Shown: positions 1 through 8,971 of the stretch, piece after piece | Layout of the letters: every line of letters starts with the position of its first letter | Position numbering within the stretch: position 1 is the stretch's first letter | NCBI RefSeq assembly: GCF_040549485.1 | Contig: NZ_JBEPTK010000008.1 | Coordinates: 124,001-188,000, forward strand | Reading direction: 5' to 3' | DNA: 64,000 nt | DNA from: Constrictibacter sp. MBR-5 | Lineage (GTDB): Bacteria > Pseudomonadota > Alphaproteobacteria > JAJUGE01 | The notes under the pieces: generated by a model | What the model saw: the letters and a program-made list of their open reading frames with translations, nothing else | Told to the model about the DNA's origin: nothing | Database searches by the model: none | Position numbers and translations under genes: made by a program

Positions 1-902
1 TGGACCTCCGGCCGCCAGTCGACCATGGTCGGCTTGGCCGTCTCGGAAAACCAGTACATCGAGGTCAGCGGCGCCAGGCCGAGCCGCTCGATCGTGCGGC
101 GCGGGTGGATCGCCGCCTCGATGTCCATGACGACGCCCTTGGTCCGGCGCAGCAGGAAGCGGTAGGCGCCGGCGACCGACGGCCCGTCCAGCAGTGCGTA
201 GACCGTCACCGGCGCGTCCTCGCCCGCCGCGGGCTCGAACCAGAATTCCCGGAAGTCCGGAAACTCCTCGGCTCCGGCGCCGCCGGGGTTCAGGGCGATG
301 CCGCGCGCCGACATGCCGACCTGCCCGAGTTCGCCGACGCCGCGGAAATAGGAGGCGCCCAGGAAGGTCGCCCAGGGCTCGACCTTGTCGAGGTCGCCCT
401 TCCGCGCCGGCTCGTGCACCCAGAAGCCGGCGAACGCCGAAGGCTGCTGCGCGAGGCCGGCGGCCACATGGTCCGGCCCCGCCGGGAAGTAGCGCGGATC
501 GTACAGCACCTCGCGCGCGGTCTCGCCGTCGACCGCGTTCATCCGCACGGTCTTGGGGAAGAACATGCCCACATGCTGGAACGAAATCGGGTAGGCACCG
601 TCGCGATACAGCGAGAATTCCTTGCGGAAGCGCAGCTTGCCGTGCGCGTCGTAGTCGATGCGCGACACGATGGCCGGGTCCGGCCGCGGCGGCGGGACAT
701 AGGGCTTCGCCGCCATCGCCAGCGCCCGCCGCTTCAGCATGTCGTAGGAGAAGGGCTCCACCGGGCCGAAGGCCAGGCCTTTGGGCGCGTTCGCGCCCGT
801 GGGCGTCTCGGCCGCCGCCGCGCCCCCCACACCGCCGATGGCGCGCGCCACCGCGGCCGCGCCCAGAACCTGAAGAAAGCTGCGTCGATCGAGCCCTGTC
901 AT
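1..902 (-). CDS. opgD: Glucan biosynthesis protein D/G (MdoG family), partial
   Basis: Periplasmic protein of the OpgG/OpgD family, which acts in the synthesis or branching of osmoregulated periplasmic glucans. The N-terminus carries a twin-arginine signal (DRRSFLQVLG, residues 5-14) followed by an Ala/Gly-rich hydrophobic stretch, which fits OpgD, the Tat-exported paralogue, better than Sec-exported OpgG. The mature part has family-like stretches such as the F-S-Y-D region near residue 50 and the Y-F-R-G region near residue 200. The gene runs off the left edge, so only about 300 of the usual 500 or so residues are present. The ATG at 902 is chosen because it directly precedes the Tat signal. 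Family assignment is from recognised sequence character; the D versus G choice rests mainly on the Tat motif. Confidence 0.8.
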   Translation of the reverse strand, partial: MTGLDRRSFLQVLGAAAVARAIGGVGGAAAAETPTGANAPKGLAFGPVEPFSYDMLKRRALAMAAKPYVPPPRPDPAIVSRIDYDAHGKLRFRKEFSLYRDGAYPISFQHVGMFFPKTVRMNAVDGETAREVLYDPRYFPAGPDHVAAGLAQQPSAFAGFWVHEPARKGDLDKVEPWATFLGASYFRGVGELGQVGMSARGIALNPGGAGAEEFPDFREFWFEPAAGEDAPVTVYALLDGPSVAGAYRFLLRRTKGVVMDIEAAIHPRRTIERLGLAPLTSMYWFSETAKPTMVDWRPEV

Positions 903-1043
903 GAGAGTCCTGTCGCCTGAAGTGCCTGCAAGGCCGGATCCGGCCCGCCCGTCGTGACGGCGGCCGCAAGAAGAGCGCCAACCCGAGGGCACGATCAAGC
1001 TCTGTCGAATCTTTGTGGCACGAAACGGGTCGATGCCACGCCG

Positions 1044-1931
1044 TCACCGGCTTTTGACGAAGTCCGCCAGCGCGCGCAGCTTGGGCGCGACGTTCCGCCG
1101 GCTGGAAAAATACAGGAAGAACCCCGGGAACGACGGGCAGAACGGCTCCAGCAGCGGCACCAGCGCGCCGCGCGCGAGCCACGGCCGGAAGCTCTCCTCC
1201 ATCCCGAAGGTGATGCCGGCGCCGCTGACGGCCAGCCGGATCATCAGGCCCATGTCGTTCGTGGTGAACTCCGGCGCCACGGCCACGTCGAACTCCCGCC
1301 CGTTCTCCGCGAACTCCCAGCGGTACGGCGCCGAGCCGGGGGACGGCCGCCAGCCGATGCAGCGATGGCGCACCAGGTCGCGCGGGTGCCGCGGCGGGTC
1401 GACACCGTCGAGATAGGCCGGCGCGCAGACCGGCAGCTGGCGCTGGTCGCCGGACACCGGGATCGCGATCATGTCCTGCTCGATCACCTCGCCCAGCCGC
1501 ACGCCGGCGTCGAAGCCCTCGGCGACGATGTCGCACTCCTCGTCGGTCACCAGGATGTCGATCTCGACGTCCGGAAAGCGCGCGGCGAAACCGGCGAGCA
1601 GCGGCCCCGACAGAAACCCCTCGGCGATCGACGAGACCGCCAGCCGGAGCTGACCCTTCGGACGGTCCTTCAGGTCGACCGTGTCGCGCAGCGCCGCATC
1701 GATCTCCGCCATCGCCGGTGCGACCGCCGCATGTAGCCGCCGCCCTGCCTCGGTCAGGTTCACGCTGCGCGTCGTGCGGTGGAACAGGGCGATCCCGAGC
1801 CGCATCTCCATCCCGTTGATCGCCTGGCTGACCGCCGAGCGCGTCACGCCCAGCCGGTCCGCCGCCGCCCGGAAGCTGCGCGTCTCCGCCACCGCGACGA
1901 ACACCGCCATCGACTTGAGATCCGGATCCAT
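1044..1931 (-). CDS. LysR-family transcriptional regulator
   Basis: LysR-type regulator of 295 residues, the normal family length. The N-terminal winged helix-turn-helix covers about residues 1-65 (F-V-A-V-A-E-T-R-S-F near 11-20, then TRSAVSQAI near 29-37, and the F-H-R-T-T-R-S recognition segment). The rest is a periplasmic-binding-like effector domain. It is divergently transcribed from the SDR gene at 2034, with 102 bp between the starts; this arrangement usually means that the LysR protein controls the neighbouring operon. The inducer cannot be deduced. Confidence 0.93.
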   Translation of the reverse strand: MDPDLKSMAVFVAVAETRSFRAAADRLGVTRSAVSQAINGMEMRLGIALFHRTTRSVNLTEAGRRLHAAVAPAMAEIDAALRDTVDLKDRPKGQLRLAVSSIAEGFLSGPLLAGFAARFPDVEIDILVTDEECDIVAEGFDAGVRLGEVIEQDMIAIPVSGDQRQLPVCAPAYLDGVDPPRHPRDLVRHRCIGWRPSPGSAPYRWEFAENGREFDVAVAPEFTTNDMGLMIRLAVSGAGITFGMEESFRPWLARGALVPLLEPFCPSFPGFFLYFSSRRNVAPKLRALADFVKSR

Positions 1932-2033
1932 TGGTTAGCCCTGCTTGCCGGCGCATGCACAGAATAGCGGATTATCGCGCCAGTCGCGCCTGACTAGGTT
2001 TCTCCCACCACCACGGTTCGGAGGAACTGGACA

Positions 2034-2759
2034 ATGACAATGGACAAGGTCGTCGTCGTGACGGGCGCATCGAGCGGCATCGGCGAGGCGATCGCCCGCG
2101 ATCTCGCCGCCCACGGCGCCAGGGTCATGCTGGGTGCCCGGCGCACCGACCGGCTGGACGCCATCGCCGCCGGGATCGAGGCCGCGGGCGGCACGGCGCG
2201 CAGCCGCCGGGTCGACGTGACCGACCGCACCGACGTTCGCGCCCTGGTCGAGGCCGCACTGGCCGAATGGGGACGCGTCGACGTCATCGTGAACAATGCC
2301 GGCATCATGCCGCTGTCCGCCATGGCCGCCCTGAAGGTGGACGAGTGGGACCGGATGGTCGACGTCAACATCAGGGGCGTTCTCCACGGCATCGCCGCCG
2401 TCCTGCCGGAGATGACGGCGCGCGGCTCCGGCCACGTGATCAACGTCGCCTCGATCGGCGCCCTCTCGGTCTTCCCGAGTGCCGCCGTCTACTGCGCCAC
2501 CAAGTTCGCGGTGCGCGCCATCTCGGACGGGCTGCGGCAGGAACAGACGGCGCTGCGCGTCACCTGCATCCATCCCGGCGTGGTCGAGAGCGAACTGGCG
2601 TCGACCATCACCGACCCCGCCGCGGCCGAGGCGATGCGGATCTATCGCAGGATCGCCCTGACGCCCGACGCCATCGCCCGCGCCGTGCGCTTCGCCATCG
2701 AACAGCCCGCCGACGTCGACGTGAACGAGATCGTCGTCCGCCCCACCGCGGCCGCCTGA
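2034..2759 (+). CDS. Short-chain dehydrogenase/reductase (SDR)
   Basis: Classical SDR of 241 residues that should catalyse NAD(P)-dependent oxidation or reduction of a carbonyl or hydroxyl substrate in the cytoplasm. The nucleotide-binding TGxxxGIG motif is at residues 10-17, NNAG at 87-90, and the catalytic set Ser140, Tyr153 and Lys157 (YCATK) is intact. A strong GGAGGA ribosome-binding site lies about 10 bases before the ATG at 2034; an in-frame ATG at 2040 is also possible. It heads a three-gene unit with the carboxymuconolactone-decarboxylase-like and Atu4866-like genes, divergent from the LysR gene. Substrate unknown. Confidence 0.93.
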   Translation: MTMDKVVVVTGASSGIGEAIARDLAAHGARVMLGARRTDRLDAIAAGIEAAGGTARSRRVDVTDRTDVRALVEAALAEWGRVDVIVNNAGIMPLSAMAALKVDEWDRMVDVNIRGVLHGIAAVLPEMTARGSGHVINVASIGALSVFPSAAVYCATKFAVRAISDGLRQEQTALRVTCIHPGVVESELASTITDPAAAEAMRIYRRIALTPDAIARAVRFAIEQPADVDVNEIVVRPTAAA

Positions 2760-2781
2760 GCCCTCGGGAAAGGAACCTGCA

Positions 2782-3300
2782 ATGCATGCGACCCGCCACC
2801 ATTCGCCGCGCGCGGCCGGCATCCAGCCCTTCATGGCCGCGATCGCCCTCGCGGGCTTCGCCGCGACCGCCCATGCAGAGACCTCTCCGGCGCAGATATC
2901 GGAGGAGCGGCGCCAGCGCGGCGACGCCGTGATCCGGAGCCTGAACGACGGCCGGCCGCAGCCGAACCTGGAGCGGATGCGCGACGAGTTCCCGTTCCTC
3001 GCCGACGCGACCGAGGGCTATGCGCTCGGCGAAGTCTGGTCCCGCCCCGGCCTCGACGCCCGGACGCGCCAACTCGCCGCGGTCGCGGTGTTCGCCGCCA
3101 TGGGCGAGACGGGCATCATGAAAGTCCATGCCGGCTACGCCCTCAACATCGGCGTCCCCGAGGCGGAGCTGAAGGAGATCGTCTACATGATCACGGTGCC
3201 CGCCGGCTTCCCGCGCGCCATCGCCGCCTCGCAGACCCTGTCGCACCTGTTCGCCGAACGCCGCGCCGCCGCGCCTGTACCTGCAGGAGGCGCCCGATGA
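2782..3300 (+). CDS. Exported carboxymuconolactone decarboxylase-family protein
   Basis: Protein of 172 residues with a signal-peptide-like N-terminus ending near residue 32 (A-A-T-A-H-A before E-T-S). The remainder matches the carboxymuconolactone decarboxylase fold, including the K-V-H-A-G-Y-A-L-N-I-G stretch around residues 114-124. The Cys-x-x-Cys of the AhpD peroxidase branch is absent, so it belongs to the non-peroxidase side of the family. It follows the SDR gene by 22 bp and overlaps the next gene by four bases (ATGA), so the three are probably translated from one message. Actual reaction unknown. Confidence 0.82.
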   Translation: MHATRHHSPRAAGIQPFMAAIALAGFAATAHAETSPAQISEERRQRGDAVIRSLNDGRPQPNLERMRDEFPFLADATEGYALGEVWSRPGLDARTRQLAAVAVFAAMGETGIMKVHAGYALNIGVPEAELKEIVYMITVPAGFPRAIAASQTLSHLFAERRAAAPVPAGGAR

Positions 3301-3680
3301 TCCGCATCCCCCTCGCCGCCGCCGTCATCGGCGGCACCGCCCTGCTGCTCGCCCAGCCGGCGCGCGCGCAGACCGACGCCACCGCACGGTCCACTGGCGA
3401 ACGCACGGCCGAACAGCCCACCGCCGACCATCCCTATGCCGGACTCTGGGTCACGGCCGACGGCCGCGTCCGCCACCGCCTGCTGCCGAACGGCCGCTAC
3501 GAGGAGGCACGCGGTCGCCGCGAATGCGCCTATACCGGCCGTTACGAAGTGACCGGCGATCACATCGAGTATTGGGACGACACCGGCTTCACCGCCGACG
3601 GCGACTTCATCGACGACGTGCTTCACCATGGCGGCATGATCCTGTACCGGAGGGACGACCCGTCCCGCCGCCCCTGCTGA
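3297..3680 (+). CDS. Atu4866-domain small exported protein
   Basis: Protein of 127 residues with a signal peptide (about residues 1-24, ending A-R-A-Q) and a C-terminal module resembling the Atu4866 family: G-L-W-V-T-A-D-G-R, then N-G-R-Y-E-E, then Y-x-G-x-Y-x-V-x-G-x-x-I-x-Y-W-D-D. Proteins of this small beta-rich family have no assigned reaction and often sit beside SDR and carboxymuconolactone-decarboxylase genes, as here. The ATG overlaps the previous stop (ATGA), implying translational coupling. Functional role unknown. Confidence 0.75.
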   Translation: MIRIPLAAAVIGGTALLLAQPARAQTDATARSTGERTAEQPTADHPYAGLWVTADGRVRHRLLPNGRYEEARGRRECAYTGRYEVTGDHIEYWDDTGFTADGDFIDDVLHHGGMILYRRDDPSRRPC

Positions 3681-3973
3681 GCATGGCGCCCAGCGCAATA
3701 GGCGGTTCGGGTCGGCCGTTGGTCTCCCGGAAGCTGCGGGCCTTCAGCTGCCTCCCCGGATCTGCCCGCTATGCGCTCCGTCCGGGAAAGCAGGAAGGGT
3801 GCAGGCTATTCCCGCCCCCACCGCGGCACGCGCAGGCAGAGTGATCCGCCGCCCCTCGCATGGACGTAGACCCTCGGGCGCACCACGGCGCAGGTGCCTT
3901 GCCGCGGCGCCCATGGCCAGCGCACTGTGCGGCCCAACGTGGGGCGCGGCGAAACCGGGACGGGAGGACAGGC

Positions 3974-4678
3974 ATGAGCGGACGGCCCGCACACCCATCC
4001 GCCGCCCGGCGCACTACGCCACGGCTGCTTCTGCTGCTCGGCGTGACGGCGGCGCTGCTCTGGGCGGTGGCGCAGCGCGGCGCGTTCGACCCGGCGGCGG
4101 TGGATGCGGCCCTGGCCGCGGCGGTCGGCGGGTTGGGCGCCTGGGGTCCGGTCGCCTACGTCGCCGCCTTCGCGGCCGGGGTCGTCCTGTTCCTGCCGGG
4201 ATCGCTGCTGGCGATGGCCGGCGGCGCGCTGTTCGGGCCGGCCTGGGGCGCGGTTCTGGCGCTCGCCGGCGCCACCATCGGCGCCACGGCCGGCTTCCTC
4301 GCCGCACGCCATCTCGCCGGCGACTGGACACGGCGCCGGATCGCGGGCCGGGGTGGCCGCATCGAGCGGCTCGCCGACGCCATCGACGCCGAGGGCTGGC
4401 GCGCCGTGGCGCTGCTCCGCCTCGTGCCCGTGCTGCCGCTCAGCCTCACCGACTGGGGCCTCGGCCTGACCCGCATCCCGCTCGGCACCTACGTCGCGAC
4501 CTCGGCCGTCTTCATGGCGCCCGGTGCCATCGCCTATGCCTGGCTCGGCCACGCCGGCCGCGAGGCGGCGGCGGGCGATACGGCCGCCATCCGCTGGGGC
4601 CTCCTCGCCCTCTGCCTCCTCGCCGCCGCCGCCATCGCCGCCCACATCGCGGCGCGGCGGCGGGCTGGACGCGTCTAA
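3974..4678 (+). CDS. TVP38/TMEM64-family membrane protein
   Basis: Integral membrane protein of 234 residues of the TVP38/TMEM64 (SNARE-associated Golgi/DedA-like) group. The hydrophobic N-terminal helix is followed by the characteristic segment F-L-P-G-S-L-L-A-M-A-G-G-A-L-F-G near residues 74-89, a glycine-rich helix, an R-L-V-P-V-L-P-L-S-L region near 155-165 and a C-terminal helix ending in an Arg-rich tail. The ATG at 3974 was chosen because GGGAGGA lies six bases upstream; a longer reading back to 3860 has no such site. The family is linked to lipid scrambling or membrane homeostasis, but no substrate can be read here. Confidence 0.85.
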   Translation: MSGRPAHPSAARRTTPRLLLLLGVTAALLWAVAQRGAFDPAAVDAALAAAVGGLGAWGPVAYVAAFAAGVVLFLPGSLLAMAGGALFGPAWGAVLALAGATIGATAGFLAARHLAGDWTRRRIAGRGGRIERLADAIDAEGWRAVALLRLVPVLPLSLTDWGLGLTRIPLGTYVATSAVFMAPGAIAYAWLGHAGREAAAGDTAAIRWGLLALCLLAAAAIAAHIAARRRAGRV

Positions 4679-4682
4679 ACGC

Positions 4683-4795
4683 AGTGTCATCCTCGGGCGG
4701 AGCGCAGCGGAGACCCGAGGACCCAAGGCAAGCGCACAGGCCGCGACCCTGGATCACCGGATCGGCGCGCTACGCGCTTGTCGGGTGACGACACT
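4683..4795. repeat. Intergenic inverted-repeat element
   Basis: About 113 bp bounded by near-inverted ends (AGTGTCATC at 4683 and GACGACACT ending at 4795). Inside, CCTCGGG at 4691-4697 pairs with CCCGAGG at 4714-4720. It lies between the TVP38 gene and the convergent oxidoreductase gene and may act as a transcript end. It is one of several such elements in the window (22456, 30847, 31302, 33621, 34658). Confidence 0.55.
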
Positions 4796-4825
4796 CAAGA
4801 ACACCGAACCTCACGTAAGCAGCCC

Positions 4826-6166
4826 CTACCCCCCGAACCGCGCATAGCGCAGCCCCGAGACGTCGGCGATCGGCGTCTCGCCCATCACCATCTGCGCCGT
4901 CACGAACCCTGTCCCCGGTCCGATGCCGAAGCCGTGGCCGGAGAAGCCCGTCGCCAAGAACAGGCCGGGCACCGCGTCGACCGGGCCCAGCACCGGCACC
5001 TCGTCGGGCGTCACGTCGATGATGCCGGCCCAGCGTTGGGCCGAGCGGGTGTCCTTCATCTGCGGGAACAGGTCGCGGGCGGCATTCAGCGTGTCGTCGA
5101 GCAGCGGGTCGTCCGGTGCCGGGTGCAGCATGCGCACCGCCTCGAACGGGCTCATCTGGTCCGGCTGCCACCTGCGCTGGCCGAGCGCGTCGAAGAAGGG
5201 CTTGCCGAAGCGCAGCGTCATGATGCGCCAGTTACGCTTCAGGATCGGCGTGAACGCCGCGAAATGCCTGAACGCCGCCGGGATGATGTCGAAGGTCGCC
5301 GCGCCGCTGCGCGCCACGGTGTAGCCGCCGTCCTCGCGCGGCCGGATCGAGGCGCCGAGCGCGCCGAAGGTGCTCTGCGACAGGGGCTTTGCCGCCGTCG
5401 TCCGCAGCACCGACGACTTCACGCCGAGCTGCGGCAGGTCGAGGCCGAGATTCTCCAGGAACGGCCGCGACCAGACGCCGCCGGCCAGCACCACCGAGGA
5501 ACAGCGGATCGTGCCGTGCTCGGTCACCACGCCGGCCACCCGGCCGCCCTGGCGCTCGATGCTGCGCACCGCCGTGCCCTCGCGGATGTCCGCCCCCCAG
5601 CGCCGCGCCAGCCGGCCGATCGCCGGCACCGCCTTCCACGGCTCGGCGCGGCAGTCGCTCGGCGTGTGGATCGCCCCCAGGAAGCGCCGGTCGGTGCGGC
5701 CAAGCATGGCGTCGACCTCGGCCGGGTCGAGCAGCCGGCTGTCGAGCTGGTAGGCGCGCGCATGGTCGAGCCACGGCGTGCGCTTGGCCATCTCGGCCTC
5801 GTTCTCGATCAGGTAGGTGACGCCGCCGACCTTGAAGCCGATGTCCTCGTCCAGTTCGGGCACGATCTCGTGCCACAGGCGCTGCGCCTCGATCATCAGG
5901 GCGAGTTCGCGCGGGTCGCGGCTCTGCTTGCGGATCCAGCCCCAGTTGCGCGACGACTGCTCGCCCGCCACCGTCCCCTTCTCGCACACCACGACGCGCA
6001 CGCCACGCTTGGCGAGAAACAGCGCCGTGCAGATGCCGGCGATGCCGCCGCCGATGACGACCACGTCCGCCTCCGTCGGGAACGGCTTGCCAGCGGTCTG
6101 GCCGCGGTCGCTCGCGGAGGTCAGGGGGATGGCGGTCTGGGGCGCTGCGGTCTGGGGTGCTGGCAT
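4826..6166 (-). CDS. FAD-dependent amino-acid oxidase/dehydrogenase (DadA-like)
   Basis: Flavoprotein of 446 residues in the D-amino-acid oxidase/glycine oxidase superfamily. The dinucleotide-binding G-G-G-I-A-G motif is at residues 39-44 inside a Val/Ile-rich strand. The C-terminal FAD-contact region (T-G-F-S-G-H-G-F-G-I-G-P-G) is present, as expected for DadA/SoxB-type enzymes that oxidise amines or amino acids. The start at 6166 is the ATG closest to the Rossmann core; upstream in-frame codons run through low-complexity repeats and are unlikely. It is divergent from the PLP enzyme at 6368, and both would act on amino acids. The substrate is not predictable. Confidence 0.87.
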   Translation of the reverse strand: MPAPQTAAPQTAIPLTSASDRGQTAGKPFPTEADVVVIGGGIAGICTALFLAKRGVRVVVCEKGTVAGEQSSRNWGWIRKQSRDPRELALMIEAQRLWHEIVPELDEDIGFKVGGVTYLIENEAEMAKRTPWLDHARAYQLDSRLLDPAEVDAMLGRTDRRFLGAIHTPSDCRAEPWKAVPAIGRLARRWGADIREGTAVRSIERQGGRVAGVVTEHGTIRCSSVVLAGGVWSRPFLENLGLDLPQLGVKSSVLRTTAAKPLSQSTFGALGASIRPREDGGYTVARSGAATFDIIPAAFRHFAAFTPILKRNWRIMTLRFGKPFFDALGQRRWQPDQMSPFEAVRMLHPAPDDPLLDDTLNAARDLFPQMKDTRSAQRWAGIIDVTPDEVPVLGPVDAVPGLFLATGFSGHGFGIGPGTGFVTAQMVMGETPIADVSGLRYARFGG

Positions 6167-6246
6167 GCGGCAGGTCTCCGGGTCGGTACCCGCGCGGCGA
6201 AGCAATCGCCGTGCCCGCCGATGTTCGACGCTTCCGATCCGCGGGT

Positions 6247-6274
6247 CCAGCGGATTGGGGCCAGCGGATTGGGG
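6247..6274. repeat. 14-bp tandem duplication in divergent promoter region
   Basis: CCAGCGGATTGGGG occurs twice head to tail (6247-6260 and 6261-6274), with further partial copies (GGATTG) to 6310. It lies in the roughly 200 bp between the divergent oxidoreductase and PLP-enzyme starts, so it could affect the promoter. No operator was recognised. Confidence 0.6.
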
Positions 6275-6367
6275 CCCGGACTGGCACATCGGGTTGGCAC
6301 ACCGGATTGCCGTGCGGCGCCGTCGGCCTTACGGTGCCGGCCTCTCGACCCTCACCGGAGCGCCCTC

Positions 6368-7399
6368 ATGGACCTCGCCCGCTTCCCGCGCTTCCGCCTG
6401 TGCCACGCGCCGACGCCGCTGGAGCCGATGGACCGGCTGTCGGCACTGCTCGGCGGGCCACGCCTGTGGGTGAAGCGCGACGACTGCACCGGGTTGGCCA
6501 CCGGCGGCAACAAGACGCGCAAGCTGGAATTCCTGATCGGCGCCGCGCTGGCCGAGGGCGCCGACACCGTGCTGACGGTCGGCGCCACCCAGTCCAACCA
6601 TGTCCGCCAGACCGCCGCCGCGGCGGCCAAGGCCGGGCTCGCCTGCGAGGTGCTGCTGGAGCGGCGCATCACCGACGCCGGCGTCGAATACGACCGATCC
6701 GGCAACGTCCTGCTCGACGGCCTGCTCGGCGCGCGCATCCACTATGTGCCGAAGGGCACCGACATGGACGCGGCCCTGGAGACGCTGGCCGAGGAGATCC
6801 GCATCCGCAGCGGCCGGCCCTACGCCTTCCCGGCCGGCGGGTCGAACCCGGTCGGCGCGCTGGGCTATGCCTGGGTGGCGGGCGAGATCGAGGCGCAGGC
6901 GAACGACCGCGACCTGCGCTTTGCCGCCCTGGTGCACGCGACGGGCAGCGCCGGTACCCAGGCGGGGCTGGTCGCCGGCTTCGCGGCGAACAGCAACGCC
7001 ACGCCGGTGCTCGGCATCTCGGTCGGCAAGCCGCGCGAGACGCTGGAGCAGACGGTGCGCGACCTGGCCGCGGAAACGGCGGAACTGCTCGGCATCACCA
7101 GCGGCGTCGAGGCCGGGGCGACGGCGGTCGACGACGGCTATTTCGGCACGGCCTACGGCGTGCCGACGCCCGGCATGATCGAGGCGGTCGAACTCACCGC
7201 CCGGCACGAGGGCCTGCTGCTCGACCCGGTCTACAGCGGCAAGGCGATGGCCGGCCTGATCGACCATGTCCGCAACGGCACTTGGCAGGCGGGCGAGGAC
7301 GTTCTCTTCCTGCACACCGGCGGCATCGCCGGCCTGTTCGGCTACCGCTCGACCTTCGACCGGGACAACGGGGCCGACAGCGCGGACGATACGGACTGA
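6368..7399 (+). CDS. D-cysteine desulfhydrase / L-cysteate sulfo-lyase family PLP enzyme
   Basis: PLP fold-type II enzyme of 343 residues. The GGNKTRKLEF motif at residues 46-55 carries the cofactor Lys49. Other family landmarks are G-A-x-Q-S-N-H-V-R-Q-T-A-A-A-A-A near residues 76-90, P-A-G-G-S-N-P-V-G-A-L-G-Y near 155-167, and the C-terminal T-G-G-I-A-G-L-F-G-Y. This pattern fits D-cysteine desulfhydrase and L-cysteate sulfo-lyase (CuyA) rather than ACC deaminase; sequence alone does not separate the first two. The ATG at 6368 is chosen because homology begins at its second residue. It is divergent from the DadA-like oxidase gene. Confidence 0.87.
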   Translation: MDLARFPRFRLCHAPTPLEPMDRLSALLGGPRLWVKRDDCTGLATGGNKTRKLEFLIGAALAEGADTVLTVGATQSNHVRQTAAAAAKAGLACEVLLERRITDAGVEYDRSGNVLLDGLLGARIHYVPKGTDMDAALETLAEEIRIRSGRPYAFPAGGSNPVGALGYAWVAGEIEAQANDRDLRFAALVHATGSAGTQAGLVAGFAANSNATPVLGISVGKPRETLEQTVRDLAAETAELLGITSGVEAGATAVDDGYFGTAYGVPTPGMIEAVELTARHEGLLLDPVYSGKAMAGLIDHVRNGTWQAGEDVLFLHTGGIAGLFGYRSTFDRDNGADSADDTD

Positions 7400-7403
7400 C
7401 GCG

Positions 7404-8900
7404 TCAACAGACGCGCCGGCCGCCGCGCAGATAGTGCAGTGCACCGTCGTCGACCTCGGCGACGGTGACCTCCTGGACATAGCCGCCTATGCCGGCGCGC
7501 AGCACGTGCTCGCGCCAGTCGACGGCCGCCGGGCCGCCGGCCAGCGTCTCGCGCAGCGGACGGCCGGCTACGGTGCCGGGCAGTTCGACCCCCAGGGCGC
7601 CCAGCATGGTCGGCACCAGGTCGGTCATCGCGCAGGGGCTCTCGACCACGCTCTCCGGCCGGAACAGGTCGCCGCCCAGGGTCAGCAGCGTGTTCAGCTC
7701 AGACCGGTGCAGGCCGCCGTGGATGCCGCCGCCCGCCGGGATGTCGGGATTGTCGCAGAGCGTCGTGCCCGGATAGCCGTGCGCGTTCGGCCCGTCGGTC
7801 GTGCGCAGCGCCACCCACAGGTCCGGCGCGCGGTCGCTCGCGACATTGAGCTCGGCCATCGGCAGGGCGCCGTCGCGGGGCGCGCGGCTCAGCACCATGC
7901 CACACCACTCCTGCTCGACCAGCCAGCGGAACACCCGGTCGACCAGCGCCGGGTCGCGGTCGCGCATGGTGAGGTTGCCGGCATAGCCGGGCTTCACCGC
8001 GATGTCGACGTCGGGGCCGATGGCCTTGCCGGCGGCGAACCCCGCCTCGCGCAGCTTCGCCAGCACCGACAGCTGCCCGGTCGCGGTGATCTGCCCGTGG
8101 TCGGAGGCGGTGACGATCTGCCAGCCCGCCGCCCGGCCCTCGGCCCGCCACCAGTCGGCGATCCGCCCGAAGGCGTCGTCGACGGCGGCGATCGCCTCCA
8201 GGCTCTCCGGCGTGCCGATGCCGCGGTAGTGGAAGGAGAGATCGGGCTCGTTCAGCCACAGCACCGCCACGTCCGGGTCGTGCCGGGCGAGAAAGTCGCC
8301 GAGCAGGATGTCGGCGGCATAGCGGATGACCGCGCTGTTCGGGAAGGCCCCTTCCGGCACCGGGCCGAAGCGCGCGACGACCGCGTCGTGTGCCGCCGCC
8401 GGGCTCGAAACGTCGGGGCCCCAGATCGAGAAGACCGGCTGGCCGCGCTCCGCCGCCGACCAGTTCAGCAGCCGGGCGTTGCCGATCTTGCCCGTCGTCA
8501 GCACGGCATAGCGCAGGTCGGCGCGATGCAGGATCGAGCCGAGGTCTTCCGCCGCCAGCAGCCGGCCGCCATAGGCCGCGTCCGCCCGGCGCATGCGCGC
8601 GAGGTCCGAGGTGTCCATCGGACCGTCGAAGCCGAGGGTCGGGTCGTAGAAGGCGTTGGCGATGATGCCGTGCCCCTCGCTGCGATTGTCGCCCGGCCGC
8701 GCCCGCGCCGGCCGGCCGGAGAAATTGCCGGTGACGAGGCTCGACACCTGGACGCGCGTCTCGCTCGGGAAGGTCGCCGCCGCGTTCGGCAGGGTGCACC
8801 AGGCGCGCCGGAAGGCGTGGATGTTCGGCGCGGTGTCGGGCCGGACCATGTCGGGCCGCAGCCCGTCGAACAGGACGATCAGGAATTTAGGCCGCGGCAT
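7404..8900 (-). CDS. Alkaline-phosphatase-fold phosphodiesterase/nucleotide pyrophosphatase-like protein
   Basis: Protein of 498 residues of the type I phosphodiesterase/nucleotide pyrophosphatase group. The N-terminal L-F-D-G-L-R-P-D supplies the first metal Asp. The nucleophile segment N-A-A-A-T-F-P-S-E-T-R follows near residues 38-48, and further metal ligands are offered by D-x-x-F-H-Y (near 225) and S-D-H-G-Q (near 270). No signal peptide is visible, so a cytoplasmic location is likely. The ATG at 8900 starts at the conserved core and follows a GGGAGAG site. It ends only a few bases from the convergent PLP-enzyme gene. Substrate unknown; a phosphate or phosphonate ester is expected from the family. 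Confidence 0.82.
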   Translation of the reverse strand: MPRPKFLIVLFDGLRPDMVRPDTAPNIHAFRRAWCTLPNAAATFPSETRVQVSSLVTGNFSGRPARARPGDNRSEGHGIIANAFYDPTLGFDGPMDTSDLARMRRADAAYGGRLLAAEDLGSILHRADLRYAVLTTGKIGNARLLNWSAAERGQPVFSIWGPDVSSPAAAHDAVVARFGPVPEGAFPNSAVIRYAADILLGDFLARHDPDVAVLWLNEPDLSFHYRGIGTPESLEAIAAVDDAFGRIADWWRAEGRAAGWQIVTASDHGQITATGQLSVLAKLREAGFAAGKAIGPDVDIAVKPGYAGNLTMRDRDPALVDRVFRWLVEQEWCGMVLSRAPRDGALPMAELNVASDRAPDLWVALRTTDGPNAHGYPGTTLCDNPDIPAGGGIHGGLHRSELNTLLTLGGDLFRPESVVESPCAMTDLVPTMLGALGVELPGTVAGRPLRETLAGGPAAVDWREHVLRAGIGGYVQEVTVAEVDDGALHYLRGGRRVC

Positions 8901-8971
8901 CGCTCGCTCTCCCGTACGCAAGGCGGGCCAATCATGGCCCGCATTGCGGGAGGGGTGAAGGGGCGGAACGG

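Noticed and set aside
6247-6310. Regulatory operator for the divergent amino-acid enzymes
   Set aside because: The 14-bp duplication has no dyad symmetry and no known match; recorded only as a repeat.
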